This document shows, piece after piece, positions 8,825-16,011 of a stretch of DNA of 64,000 nt. Positions within the stretch are counted from its first letter, which is position 1. The number at the start of each line of letters is the position of its first letter. This DNA comes from Amycolatopsis methanolica 239 (GTDB lineage Bacteria > Actinomycetota > Actinomycetes > Mycobacteriales > Pseudonocardiaceae). A program made the translations under genes and the position numbers. The notes under the pieces are model-generated. The model had not been told where the DNA came from, made no database searches, and saw only the letters and a program-made list of their open reading frames with translations. The stretch is taken from NCBI RefSeq assembly GCF_000739085.1, contig NZ_CP009110.1, positions 1,736,001 to 1,800,000 of the forward strand, written 5' to 3'.

Positions 8825-9295
8825 GTGCGCGTCTACTTGGGATCAGACCACGCCGGCTTCGAGCTGAAGAACCACTTGGTCGAGTACTTGAAGGGCCAGG
8901 GCCACGAGGTCACCGACATCGGCCCGGCCGTCTACGACGCCGCCGACGACTACCCGGCCTTCTGCATCGAGACCGCCCGCCGCGTGGTGGCGGACGAGGG
9001 CAGCCTGGGCATCGTCATCGGCGGTTCCGGCAACGGCGAGCAGATCGCCGCGAACAAGGTGAAGGGCGCCCGGGCCGCGCTGGCCTGGAAGCCGGAGATC
9101 GCCGAGCTCGCCCGCCAGCACAACCACGCGCAGCTCATCGGCCTCGGTGCGCGCATGCACACCGTCGAGGAGGCCACCGCGATCGTCGACGCGTTCCTGT
9201 CGACCCCGCCGTCGGAGGACGAGCGGCACGGCCGCCGCGTGCAGCAGATGCTCGACTACGAGCGCACCGGTACCCCGCCGCCGCTGCCTGCCTGA
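8825..9295 (+). CDS. rpiB: ribose-5-phosphate isomerase B
   Basis: A 156-residue RpiB/LacAB-family isomerase interconverting ribose-5-P and ribulose-5-P in the non-oxidative pentose phosphate pathway. It starts GTG-RVYLGSDHAGFELK. It shows the GSGNGEQIAANK phosphate-binding loop and the LGARMHT segment. As in mycobacteria, the catalytic base comes from the Glu of the GSGNGE loop rather than a Cys. No separate ribosome-binding site is evident and the divergent gene starts within a few bases, so initiation may be leaderless. It overlaps the next gene by the TGATG arrangement. Confidence 0.95.
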   Translation: MRVYLGSDHAGFELKNHLVEYLKGQGHEVTDIGPAVYDAADDYPAFCIETARRVVADEGSLGIVIGGSGNGEQIAANKVKGARAALAWKPEIAELARQHNHAQLIGLGARMHTVEEATAIVDAFLSTPPSEDERHGRRVQQMLDYERTGTPPPLPA

Positions 9296-10104
9296 TGCCC
9301 GAGGGGCACACCCTCCACCGGCTCGCCCGCCTGCACCAGCGGCGGTACGCGGGCGCGCCGGTGGGCGTTTCCAGTCCGCAGGGCCGCTTCGCGAGCGAGG
9401 CGGCCCTTTTGGACGGTCAGGTCATGCTGAAAGCCGAGGCCTACGGCAAGCACCTGTTCCACGACTTCGGCCCCCTCGGGTCCGTGCACGTCCACTTGGG
9501 ACTGTACGGCACGTTCACCGAGGCGAAGCTGCCGGAAACTCCGCCGGTGGGCCAGGTCCGGCTGCGGCTGACCGGCCGGACGCACTGGACGGACCTGCGC
9601 GGCCCGACCCGGTGCGAGCTGCTGACGCCGGACGAGGTCGACGCGATCAAGGCACGCCTCGGCGCCGACCCGCTGCGCCGCGACGCCCGCCCGGACGAGG
9701 CGTGGCAACGGATCTCGGCGTCCCGCACGTCGATCGCCGCGCTGCTGATGGACCAGTCGGTGATCTCCGGCGTCGGCAACGTGTACCGCGCGGAGGTGCT
9801 GTTCCGGCACCGGATCAACCCGATGGTGCCCGGCCGCGCGCTGGACCACGTGCAGTGGAAGGAGATGTGGACCGACCTCGTCGCGCTGATGCGCAAGGGC
9901 GTGCGGATCGGCCGCATCGACACCGTGGACGATGAGCACCTGCCCGAGGTCACCGGCCGCGCGCCGCGGCAGGACCGGCACGGCGGCGAGGTCTACGTCT
10001 ACCGGCGCACCGGGCAGCCCTGCCTGGTCTGCGGCACGCCCATCGCCCACACCGAGCTTGCCGGGCGGAACCTGTACTGGTGCCCGGTCTGCCAGGCGGC
10101 GTGA
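9295..10104 (+). CDS. Fpg/Nei-family DNA glycosylase
   Basis: A 269-residue bifunctional DNA glycosylase/AP lyase for base-excision repair, counterpart of Rv2464c (Nei2). After Met removal it begins P-E-G-H-T, the catalytic Pro and Glu of the family. The H2TH region has ALLMDQSVISGVGNVYRAE (about 156-174). A C-terminal zinc finger has CLVCGTP ... WCPVCQ. The start ATG overlaps the rpiB stop. It should remove oxidised pyrimidines or purines; substrate preference is not readable from sequence. Confidence 0.93.
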   Translation: MPEGHTLHRLARLHQRRYAGAPVGVSSPQGRFASEAALLDGQVMLKAEAYGKHLFHDFGPLGSVHVHLGLYGTFTEAKLPETPPVGQVRLRLTGRTHWTDLRGPTRCELLTPDEVDAIKARLGADPLRRDARPDEAWQRISASRTSIAALLMDQSVISGVGNVYRAEVLFRHRINPMVPGRALDHVQWKEMWTDLVALMRKGVRIGRIDTVDDEHLPEVTGRAPRQDRHGGEVYVYRRTGQPCLVCGTPIAHTELAGRNLYWCPVCQAA

Positions 10105-10107
10105 AAA

Positions 10108-10136
10108 AGCGGGCCGGACGTGGTGCCCGGCCCGCT
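10108..10136. terminator. bidirectional hairpin between convergent genes
   Basis: A 9-bp stem AGCGGGCCG / CGGCCCGCT lies between the glycosylase stop and the convergent membrane-protein gene, preceded by an A5 run. It probably terminates at least one of the two transcripts. Confidence 0.7.
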
Positions 10137-10149
10137 GTGCGTTGAGGCG

Positions 10150-10938
10150 TCAGAAGCCGCCGAAATCCCCGCCGAAGTCGCCTCCGCCGAAGTCGCCGCC
10201 CATGTCGCCGCCGAAGTCCCCGCCCGCGTCGCCGCCGGCGTCACCCATGTCGCCGCCGTCGGCTCCCGCGTCGGCCATGGCGTCCTCCTGGCCCGCGTCG
10301 TAGCCGGACTCCCACGCCTCGGCGCTCGCGATGCCGGCCATGCCGCTGAACATCGCGCTGAACAGGAACATCGACCCGAGGCCCCACGCGCCCGCCACGA
10401 GCGCCGGCTTCCACCACGGCTCGCTGTACCAGCCCTGCGGCACCGGGCGCCCGGCCACGCGGCCACCCGGGTAGTAGTAGGGCGTGTTGTCGCCGGGGTT
10501 CGGCGACGCCTCGTAGTGCCTGCCCTCGACGTCCACGCTGCGGTGCTCGGTGACCTTGCCCGCCCGCTCGCGCTCGGTCTCCTCGGGCAGCTTGGGGCCA
10601 GGGTCCATGCCCATCGCCTCGCGCGCGGCGCGCACGTAGTAGAGGCCTTCGAGCGCGGTCTCCTTGACGAGCTTGGCCTGCTCGGCCGTCTGCGCCTGCT
10701 CCAGCTGGGACCCGGCCGCGTTGTAGCGCTCGGACGCGTCGGCCAGTGCCTGCTTCGCAGGCTCGTTCGAACCCACGAGGTTCAGCACCTGGCCGCCCAG
10801 GCGCTCGACCAGGCGCCGGGCGTCGGCCTTGGCGTCGTCGAGCTGGCGCCGCCGCGTGGCGGCCTGGGCCTTCGCGAAGTAGGCGATGCCGCCCACGATG
10901 AGGACGAGGAGCACGATCACGGTGATCGCGGTGCCCAT
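10150..10938 (-). CDS. membrane-anchored coiled-coil protein with Gly/Asp-rich tail
   Basis: A 262-residue protein of unknown function. It has an N-terminal transmembrane helix (ITVIVLLVLIVGGIAYF), a charged alpha-helical or coiled-coil region at about 25-110, and a Pro/Tyr segment (NTPYYYPGGRVAG). A second hydrophobic stretch lies at about 178-200. The low-complexity C terminus is built from GGDFGGDMGG-type units and ends FGGF. Relatives in actinobacteria are annotated as hypothetical or DUF1542-like; I cannot assign a role. It is monocistronic, with a palindromic region upstream. Confidence 0.75.
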   Translation of the reverse strand: MGTAITVIVLLVLIVGGIAYFAKAQAATRRRQLDDAKADARRLVERLGGQVLNLVGSNEPAKQALADASERYNAAGSQLEQAQTAEQAKLVKETALEGLYYVRAAREAMGMDPGPKLPEETERERAGKVTEHRSVDVEGRHYEASPNPGDNTPYYYPGGRVAGRPVPQGWYSEPWWKPALVAGAWGLGSMFLFSAMFSGMAGIASAEAWESGYDAGQEDAMADAGADGGDMGDAGGDAGGDFGGDMGGDFGGGDFGGDFGGF

Positions 10939-10965
10939 GGCTTACTCCCGGAAGTTCGGTGTCTT

Positions 10966-11020
10966 GAACCGGACAACGCGGATAGGTCAATAGGGGCACC
11001 TATCCCCGTCGAACCGGACA
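10966..11020. promoter_or_regulatory. palindrome and direct repeats upstream of membrane-protein gene
   Basis: A perfect 8-bp inverted repeat GGATAGGT/ACCTATCC (10980-11005, 10-nt spacer) is flanked by two direct copies of GAACCGGACA (10966 and 11011). The position, 28-80 bp before the start codon, fits an operator or a promoter with tandem factor sites. The regulator is unknown. Confidence 0.45.
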
Positions 11021-11140
11021 TACAGGCAACGTACAGGTTCGGGGGGTAGTTCCGGTGTCGCCGATATCGCGATCAAGTCGCACAAACGTTCGACTGGCCG
11101 GCATGGAAGGGAGCGGCCCCGGGACGAGCCGTAGTGGGGA

Positions 11141-11452
11141 TTATTCGCAGTACTCGAAGCCGGGTTGCGCCTCACAGCCGTCCAGCTGGGTGCCATCGGG
11201 TCCCAGGAACAAGACCCAGACGTATGCGGCGCCGCCAGGGACATCGGCAGCCACGGTGATGTGTTGTTCGGACACCCCGCATTGGGGACTGGTGCTCCGG
11301 GCGCTCAATTGCCAATGGCCAGAGTCAAACGTTTGGACGTACACCCGGCGGCAGCTCCCTGACAGGGCCCGGGGCTCGCCATCGACTCGAACGGACCTGT
11401 TGAAGTAGTTGACACTGCCGACGATTCGGCGCCTCGTCGAGAGATACAGCAC
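11141..11452 (-). CDS. hypothetical Cys-containing protein, possible remnant
   Basis: A 103-residue frame from a GTG start that reads MLYLSTRRRIVGSVNYFNRS and ends DGCEAQPGFEYCE. Four Cys residues and the beta-rich sequence look like the C-terminal domain of an exported protein, but there is no signal peptide. It may therefore be the remnant of a longer gene. The surrounding 640 bp contain no other convincing gene. Composition is slightly less GC-rich than its neighbours. Confidence 0.35.
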   Translation of the reverse strand: MLYLSTRRRIVGSVNYFNRSVRVDGEPRALSGSCRRVYVQTFDSGHWQLSARSTSPQCGVSEQHITVAADVPGGAAYVWVLFLGPDGTQLDGCEAQPGFEYCE

Positions 11453-11581
11453 ACCGGGATCACCCGTTGCCGGATCGACAGTCGTTCACTCGTTCGGCGG
11501 CAACGAAGGTAGTGACAACCGGGAGACCGTCCGGACGAGCTGTGCCTCTCTGACTCGGAGCGGCCGTCGTCGATGTGGACG

Positions 11582-12367
11582 CTACGCCGATGGTTCCCAG
11601 CTTCCGCACAGGACGCGCACAGGCACCTCCTCGGTGAAGACGCCGCCGGGTTCGGCTTCGCGGAGCGCGGCCCGCAGGTCGGCGTCGAAACCGCGCCGGC
11701 CTGCGGCGTCGAGCTTCTCCAGCGCGCCGGCGGAGTACAGGGCGCCGACCACCTCGTCGGGACCGAGCCGCTCGGTGTGATCAAGGCGATGTTCCCGCAC
11801 CCGCGTGAACCCGGCCCGTTCGAGCAGGTCCCGGTACCGCGCGCGCTCGGCGTCGCTGCTGCCGCACGCGGGGAAGTCCAGCGCGCCCAGCCACCGCGTG
11901 GACACCTGCCGGATCGCGGTCGCCCACCGGGTGCGCTGTGTCCAGACCGGGGTGCCGTTGGCGATCACCGCTACGCCGCCACCCGGCCGGAGCAGACGGG
12001 ACAGCGCCGCGAACAGCGGGCCGGGATCCATCCAGTGCAGCGCCTGGCCGATGGTGACGAGGTCGAGGCTGGCCGGGCCCAGCAGGGGCTCCAGCGCGGG
12101 CACGTCGCTGTCCGCGCCGACGACCCACACGACATTCGGGACCTCGGCGGCGCGGGCGTGCGCGAGCATGTCGGGTGAGGGGTCCATGCCGATCATCGCC
12201 CCCGCCCTGGCGGCCATCGGCACCGTCAGCTGGCCGGTGCCGCAGCCCAGGTCCAGCACCCGGCCGAGCGGGAACTCCGCCGCCAGCAGGTCGAAGAACT
12301 CCGTCCGGTACCCGCGGCGGAAACGCGCGTAGTTCGACGCGACGTCGCCGGCGAATTCCTGGATCAC
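11582..12367 (-). CDS. class I SAM-dependent methyltransferase
   Basis: A 261-residue Rossmann methyltransferase with motif I VLDLGCGTGQLT (about 37-48), an acidic residue after strand 2 (GMDPSPDML), and the motif IV region LVTIGQALHWMDP, typical of the methyltransferase-11/UbiE group. The substrate is unknown. It starts at GTG, 85 bp from the divergent LLM oxidoreductase. A KstR-type operator lies between them, so it might be co-regulated with it. Confidence 0.85.
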   Translation of the reverse strand: MIQEFAGDVASNYARFRRGYRTEFFDLLAAEFPLGRVLDLGCGTGQLTVPMAARAGAMIGMDPSPDMLAHARAAEVPNVVWVVGADSDVPALEPLLGPASLDLVTIGQALHWMDPGPLFAALSRLLRPGGGVAVIANGTPVWTQRTRWATAIRQVSTRWLGALDFPACGSSDAERARYRDLLERAGFTRVREHRLDHTERLGPDEVVGALYSAGALEKLDAAGRRGFDADLRAALREAEPGGVFTEEVPVRVLCGSWEPSA

Positions 12368-12427
12368 GGGTCCCAGTCTGTGAGCCGGCGGAACGCGACC
12401 GCAAGCTGTTCCGCTCTCGACGAAAAC

Positions 12428-12441
12428 TAGAACACGTTATA
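12428..12441. promoter_or_regulatory. KstR-type operator
   Basis: The sequence TAGAACACGTTATA matches the published KstR consensus TnnAACnnGTTnnA at every fixed position. It sits 11 bp before the LLM oxidoreductase start and 60 bp before the divergent methyltransferase. KstR is the TetR-family repressor of sterol catabolism in actinobacteria, relieved by CoA thioesters of steroid intermediates. Confidence 0.7.
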
Positions 12442-12452
12442 GTCTCGGTCGC

Positions 12453-13322
12453 ATGAAGTTCACCCTCTCGGTCGCGATGAACCCCCTGGACCAGTTCACC
12501 GAGCTAGCGCGCACCGCCGAGGAGTGCGGCTTCGCTTCGATCGCCCTGCCGGACTCGCTGTTCTACTCCGAGCACGTGTCCGCCGAGTACCCGTACACGC
12601 CGGACGGCAGCCGGTTCTGGACCGCGGACACACCGTGGGCGGACCCGCTGGTGGCGGTCGCGAGCATGGCCGCGGTGACCGAGCGGATCGAGTACTACAC
12701 GTCGGTCCTCAAGCTCGGCTCGCGCAACCCGGTGCTGCTCGCGCGGCAGGTCGGGTCGGTCGCGGTGCTGTCCGGCAGCCGGTTCGGGCTGGGGCTGGGC
12801 GTCGGCTGGTCGCCGGAGGAGTTCGAGTGGTGCGGCGCGCCGTACGCCAAGCGCGGCAAGCGCGTGGACGAGGCGATCGAGGTGCTGCGGCTGATCCTGG
12901 ACGGCGGGATGGTCGAGTACCACGGCGAGTTCTTCGACTTCGACAAGCTGCAGATGAGCCCGGCACCCTCGGAGCACGTGCCGTTCTACATCGGCGGGCA
13001 CACCGAGGTGGCGTTGAAGCGCGCCGCGCGGGTCGGCGACGGCTGGTCCTCGGCGATGATGAAGTTCGACGACCTGCGCTCCACGATCTCGCGGCTCGCC
13101 GAGCTGCGCGCCGAGTACGGGCGGGCCGACGTTCCGTTCGAGATCCAGGCGGTGTGCATCGACCGGTTCGGCCTGGACGGCTACCGCGAGCAGGCCGAGA
13201 TCGGCGTGACAGACATCGTCACGCAGCCGTGGGTATTCGAGGGCATCCGGTTCGGCGATCCGGTCGGACCGAAGAAGGACGCGATCCGCAAGTTCGCCGA
13301 CGAGGTCATTTCCCGGTTCTGA
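12453..13322 (+). CDS. LLM-class F420-dependent oxidoreductase
   Basis: A 289-residue luciferase-like monooxygenase/F420 oxidoreductase. It begins MKFTLSVAMNPLDQFTELAR. It shows the LLM barrel hallmarks: VLKLGSRNPVLLARQVGSVAVLSGSRFGLGLGVGW for F420 phosphate binding, and IGGHTEVALKRAARVGDGW. A KstR operator lies immediately upstream and a ketosteroid-isomerase-like gene follows 13 bp downstream. I infer that the substrate is a steroid or steroid-derived intermediate. Confidence 0.88.
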   Translation: MKFTLSVAMNPLDQFTELARTAEECGFASIALPDSLFYSEHVSAEYPYTPDGSRFWTADTPWADPLVAVASMAAVTERIEYYTSVLKLGSRNPVLLARQVGSVAVLSGSRFGLGLGVGWSPEEFEWCGAPYAKRGKRVDEAIEVLRLILDGGMVEYHGEFFDFDKLQMSPAPSEHVPFYIGGHTEVALKRAARVGDGWSSAMMKFDDLRSTISRLAELRAEYGRADVPFEIQAVCIDRFGLDGYREQAEIGVTDIVTQPWVFEGIRFGDPVGPKKDAIRKFADEVISRF

Positions 13323-13335
13323 GGGGGGGCGTGTC

Positions 13336-13782
13336 ATGGGTGTTCAGGTGTGCTGGGACGTCGAGGCCGAGCAGCCGCCGGCCCGGGTCGCTTCGTGGCG
13401 GTCGATGAACGCGACCTGCCGCGGCGCGAAGGACGAGTGGCTGGCGTTGTTCGCGCCGGACGCGGTGATCGAGGACCCGGTCGGCAAGTCGATGTTCGAC
13501 GAGGAGGGGCGCGGGCACCACGGGCACGAGGGGATCGCGGCGTTCTGGGACCTGGCGATCGCGAAGGTCGAGCGGTTCGAGTTCGTGATCAAGGATTCGT
13601 TCGCGGCGGGCGACGAGGTGGCGAACGTCGGGACGATCACGACGTACCTGCCCGGCGGGTACCGCGTGGACACCGAGGGCGTGTTCGTTTACCGGGTGGG
13701 TGACGACGGACTGGTCCGGTCGATGCGGGCGTTCTGGGAGACGGAGCGGGCGATGGCGACGGCGCGGCAGGTGGGCGGGTAA
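13336..13782 (+). CDS. SnoaL/NTF2-like protein, ketosteroid-isomerase type
   Basis: A 148-residue cone-shaped alpha+beta (NTF2-like) protein. The pattern RSMNATCRGAKDEWLALFAPDAVIEDPVGKS followed by GIAAFWD is that of the Rv0760c-like steroid-isomerase-related proteins, including the Asp of the EDPVG loop. It lies in an apparent operon behind the LLM oxidoreductase and shares its KstR operator. A strong GAGGGGGG lies 9 bp before the ATG. A role in steroid isomerisation or binding is inferred. Confidence 0.8.
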   Translation: MGVQVCWDVEAEQPPARVASWRSMNATCRGAKDEWLALFAPDAVIEDPVGKSMFDEEGRGHHGHEGIAAFWDLAIAKVERFEFVIKDSFAAGDEVANVGTITTYLPGGYRVDTEGVFVYRVGDDGLVRSMRAFWETERAMATARQVGG

Positions 13783-13868
13783 ACACTGGGCGCACGTTCG
13801 TAAGCCGTGTGTTACCGCACGGTGTGGCTGGTTTTCGTGGGGTGCTGGTGTTCGCCACGCTGCCGCGC

Positions 13869-14039
13869 ATGCACGGCAGATCGCCTTTGGAACTGTGCGT
13901 CTACTGGGGCTGGCTGCCCGACAGCGACGCCGGAGCCACCCACTGGGTCTCCCCGGCGCGGACCCACGCGTGGCGCAAACTGCCGCGGTGCCGGGAATGC
14001 GTGTCGTCGCTGGCTGCTGCTGATCGGGCGCGCGGCTAG
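13869..14039 (+). CDS. small hypothetical protein with C-x2-C
   Basis: A possible 56-residue frame from ATG: MHGRSPLELCVYWGWLPDSD, ending LPRCRECVSSLAAADRARG. The CRxC pair and the aromatic-rich middle suggest a folded or metal-binding miniprotein. There is no clear ribosome-binding site, and upstream GTG starts are possible. The stop abuts the end of the convergent YdcF-like gene. Confidence 0.35.
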   Translation: MHGRSPLELCVYWGWLPDSDAGATHWVSPARTHAWRKLPRCRECVSSLAAADRARG

Positions 14040-14692
14040 ACCAGGCGTTTGGTGAACCCGGCGGCGATGAGGCGCTGCAGGGCATTGTGGACGTCCGCCG
14101 GGAAGGGTTGGGGGATCGCGAAACCCCGCTCGGCGTACAGGATGATCCGCTGCGTGTCGCCTACCAGCATATTGATCACCCGGTCGTCGTCGCCGATGGT
14201 GTGCAGGTGCTCGTCGAGGGTTTGCGGCTTGGCGGCGCACACGACGTCCACTTCGGGCCACAGCTTGCGGCAGGTCGCGTAGGCGCGGCGCTGCTGGTAG
14301 GGGCGCGAGACGAGCGTCACGGACCGCACGTCGAGGTCGGCGAGCAGCCGGCGGGTGAAGGTGATGTTCTCGCCGGTGTTGGTGGCGCGGGTCTCGAGCC
14401 GGATGGCCGCCGCCGGCACGCCGCGGGCTCGAGCGTGCTCACCGAAGTGGACGGCCTCGCCGCGCGGGAACAGGTCGACCGTGGTGGGCGCGTTGGCGCC
14501 GGTGAAGACGACCAGCGGAAACCGGCCGGCGTGGTACAGGTCGGCGGTGTGGTCGGCGACCCCCAGGTCATGACTCCCGAGCCCCACCCCGACATCCGTC
14601 CGCCGCGGCTCGTGATCCAGGTGGTGGTAGCGCCAGAGCGTCTCGACGTCGGCGCGCAGGTGGTCGTCGAGCGTGGAGGGGTGCGGACTCAT
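14036..14692 (-). CDS. YdcF/ElyC-family (DUF218) protein
   Basis: A 218-residue DUF218 protein: VGVGLGSHDLGVADHTADLY, FPLVVFTGANAPT, ETRATNTGENITFTRRLLA and SVTLVSRPYQQRRAYATCRK, the characteristic order of the YdcF fold. There is no membrane segment, so it is a soluble YdcF type rather than an envelope ElyC. The function in the family is poorly defined. The ATG overlaps the stop of the upstream kinase-like gene (ATGA), so the two form one translational unit. Confidence 0.85.
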   Translation of the reverse strand: MSPHPSTLDDHLRADVETLWRYHHLDHEPRRTDVGVGLGSHDLGVADHTADLYHAGRFPLVVFTGANAPTTVDLFPRGEAVHFGEHARARGVPAAAIRLETRATNTGENITFTRRLLADLDVRSVTLVSRPYQQRRAYATCRKLWPEVDVVCAAKPQTLDEHLHTIGDDDRVINMLVGDTQRIILYAERGFAIPQPFPADVHNALQRLIAAGFTKRLV

Positions 14693-15237
14693 CCGAGGCT
14701 GCGCAGCAGTGCGTGGTAGGTCCGGTCCACTTGGCCCTCCTCGACGTGCACGATCCGGGCCTGTGGCCGGGCCGCGGTCACCTCCATCAAGCGGTCGTAC
14801 ATCACCGACAGGTCGTCGAACCCGCCGTCGCGCCCGATCATCTCGTGGGCTTCGACGTGCAACGGATCGGCTGCCGCGCGGGTCCGCTCGGCGAAGCGCC
14901 GCAGCACGTTCTCCTTGCTGTCGAGCAGCACGACCTCGTGGAACGTGGCCCCGACTTCGCGGGAGAGGCGCTCGAGCTGGTCGATGAACGTCGTCCGGCC
15001 CAGGAACTGCGGGATCACCACGTCGTGCCCGGCCGACAGGTGCGCGCGGGCGGCGGCGAGCGTGACGCCGCGAGCGAGCAGGCCGGCGGTGTGCGGGTCG
15101 TCGCGCCAGCGTCCGATCAGGCTCCGGACGCGGTCGACGTCCAGGTTCAGCGTCAGCGGATGATCGTCGGCGAATCGCCCCGCGAGCGTCGACTTGCCAC
15201 ACGCGGGCGGGCCGTTGAGCAGGATCAACCGCGGCAC
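14689..15237 (-). CDS. AAA-type P-loop kinase-like ATPase
   Basis: A 182-residue P-loop protein of the small-molecule/zeta-toxin-like kinase fold. The Walker A is LILLNGPPACGKSTLAGRF at the N terminus, with NLDVDRVRSLIGRW and HDVVIPQFLGRTTFIDQLERL later. Such stand-alone kinases phosphorylate small substrates or nucleotides; the target is unknown. It starts at GTG and is coupled to the YdcF-like gene. It is the last chromosomal gene before the left end of the integrated element. Confidence 0.82.
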   Translation of the reverse strand: MPRLILLNGPPACGKSTLAGRFADDHPLTLNLDVDRVRSLIGRWRDDPHTAGLLARGVTLAAARAHLSAGHDVVIPQFLGRTTFIDQLERLSREVGATFHEVVLLDSKENVLRRFAERTRAAADPLHVEAHEMIGRDGGFDDLSVMYDRLMEVTAARPQARIVHVEEGQVDRTYHALLRSLG

Positions 15238-15274
15238 CCGGCGACAGTACCAACGACCGTCGCCCCCGAGAGGA

Positions 15275-15320
15275 TGAGAGCGGGCGACGGGAATCGAACC
15301 CGCACCACCAGTTTGGAAGA
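15275..15320. repeat. attachment site, distal end (tRNA-Gly 3' remnant)
   Basis: Forty-six bases identical to 26756-26801, comprising the 3' half of tRNA-Gly(TCC) from the anticodon loop to the acceptor end plus a few flanking bases. Beyond it the sequences diverge. This is the displaced copy of the integration target and marks the left boundary of the element. Confidence 0.93.
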
Positions 15321-15406
15321 TTGCGTCTGCTGCCCGGCCGGTGTGGGTGACCTGCTGCTGCCTGGTCCGCTGAGGTCATCGGTTGACCGCTGTTGACCGG
15401 GGCTAC

Positions 15407-15424
15407 TGGCACGGTAATGGCACG
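15407..15424 (+). repeat. 18-bp arm-type repeat, left
   Basis: TGGCACGGTAATGGCACG, itself a pair of TGGCACG separated by 4 bp, occurs here 87 bp inside the left attachment site and again at 26670-26687 inside the right one. Its symmetric placement suggests integrase or excisionase arm binding. Confidence 0.7.
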
Positions 15425-15477
15425 CCGGTTGATGTGCCCACACCCCTCCCATCACCCCGACACACAGCCCAGAACAC

Positions 15478-15524
15478 GGCCGGTGGTGCCGGGTCAAGGC
15501 ACGCTTTCCAGCCTTGACGCGGTG
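15478..15524. repeat. stem-loop related to dispersed repeat (copy C)
   Basis: Arms of about 20-24 nt ending in the core GTCAAGGC/GCCTTGAC close the 10-nt loop ACGCTTTCCA. The core plus loop matches the complement of copy A in all but one base, while the outer arm (GGTGGTGCCG) is unrelated and yet still pairs with its partner. Confidence 0.7.
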
Positions 15525-15645
15525 CCGCCGGCCGTAGTCACGATCGGCTGTCGGGGTGGTGATCGACTTGTGATCAGTGCACACGTAATGCGCGGCTCCT
15601 GGCGAACGACGTTCAATCCATAGCGTTGGCGCAAGGAGACCGAGC

Positions 15646-15873
15646 GTGAGAGTGCCCAGGCAGGCGGCGGGTTGCTGCCCAGGTGACGAGCTGCTGCGCT
15701 CGGTCCGGCTGTATGGGCGCGCCGCCGGCGGTGGCGAAGTGCCCACCTGGGTTGCCGCGCCGCGCGGCTCGCCGGGCGAAGCGGAGCGGCAGCCCGGCGT
15801 AAGCCGCGTCCGGGACCTGCTGCGGCACCCAAGGCAACGGGCAGAGCGCGCCGCCGCCGGCGGCGCGCCTTGA
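15646..15873 (+). CDS. possible 75-residue protein in GC-rich block
   Basis: A frame with a good ribosome-binding site (AAGGAG, 7 nt before GTG) reading MRVPRQAAGCCPGDELLRSV and ending AERAAAGGAP. Composition is dominated by Arg, Gly and Ala, and the DNA is full of inverted repeats. Coding is therefore uncertain and the frame may be a by-product of a repeat element. No family is recognised. Confidence 0.25.
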   Translation: MRVPRQAAGCCPGDELLRSVRLYGRAAGGGEVPTWVAAPRGSPGEAERQPGVSRVRDLLRHPRQRAERAAAGGAP

Positions 15874-16011
15874 TCCCATAGAGCCAATTTCGGCAGGCGG
15901 GGAAAGTGGTTGAACGTTATTGCGCCGCCCCACCTTCCCACCTTCTCGCGCAGAGCCGGCGCTAGTGAGCTGCAAAGCTGTGATGCAGAACCGTTGAGGA
16001 GGATCAAGATC

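Larger units (their letters stand above)
15321..16011. other. 690-bp mostly non-coding left end of the element
   Basis: This interval holds the arm repeat, two GTTGACCG direct repeats near 15382-15398 and the stem-loop at 15478-15524. It also holds a GC-rich structured block (about 15640-15870) with several inverted repeats, for example CCCAGGTG/CACCTGGG and the palindrome-like CGCCGCCGGCGGCG. Composition drops abruptly at about 15880. The promoter of the AAA+/DUF6414 pair must lie in the last 150 bp. Confidence 0.6.

Noticed and set aside
15299..15329. A second tRNA gene next to the kinase-like gene
   Set aside because: Only the 3' 46 bp of tRNA-Gly are present; it is the displaced attachment-site copy, not a tRNA.
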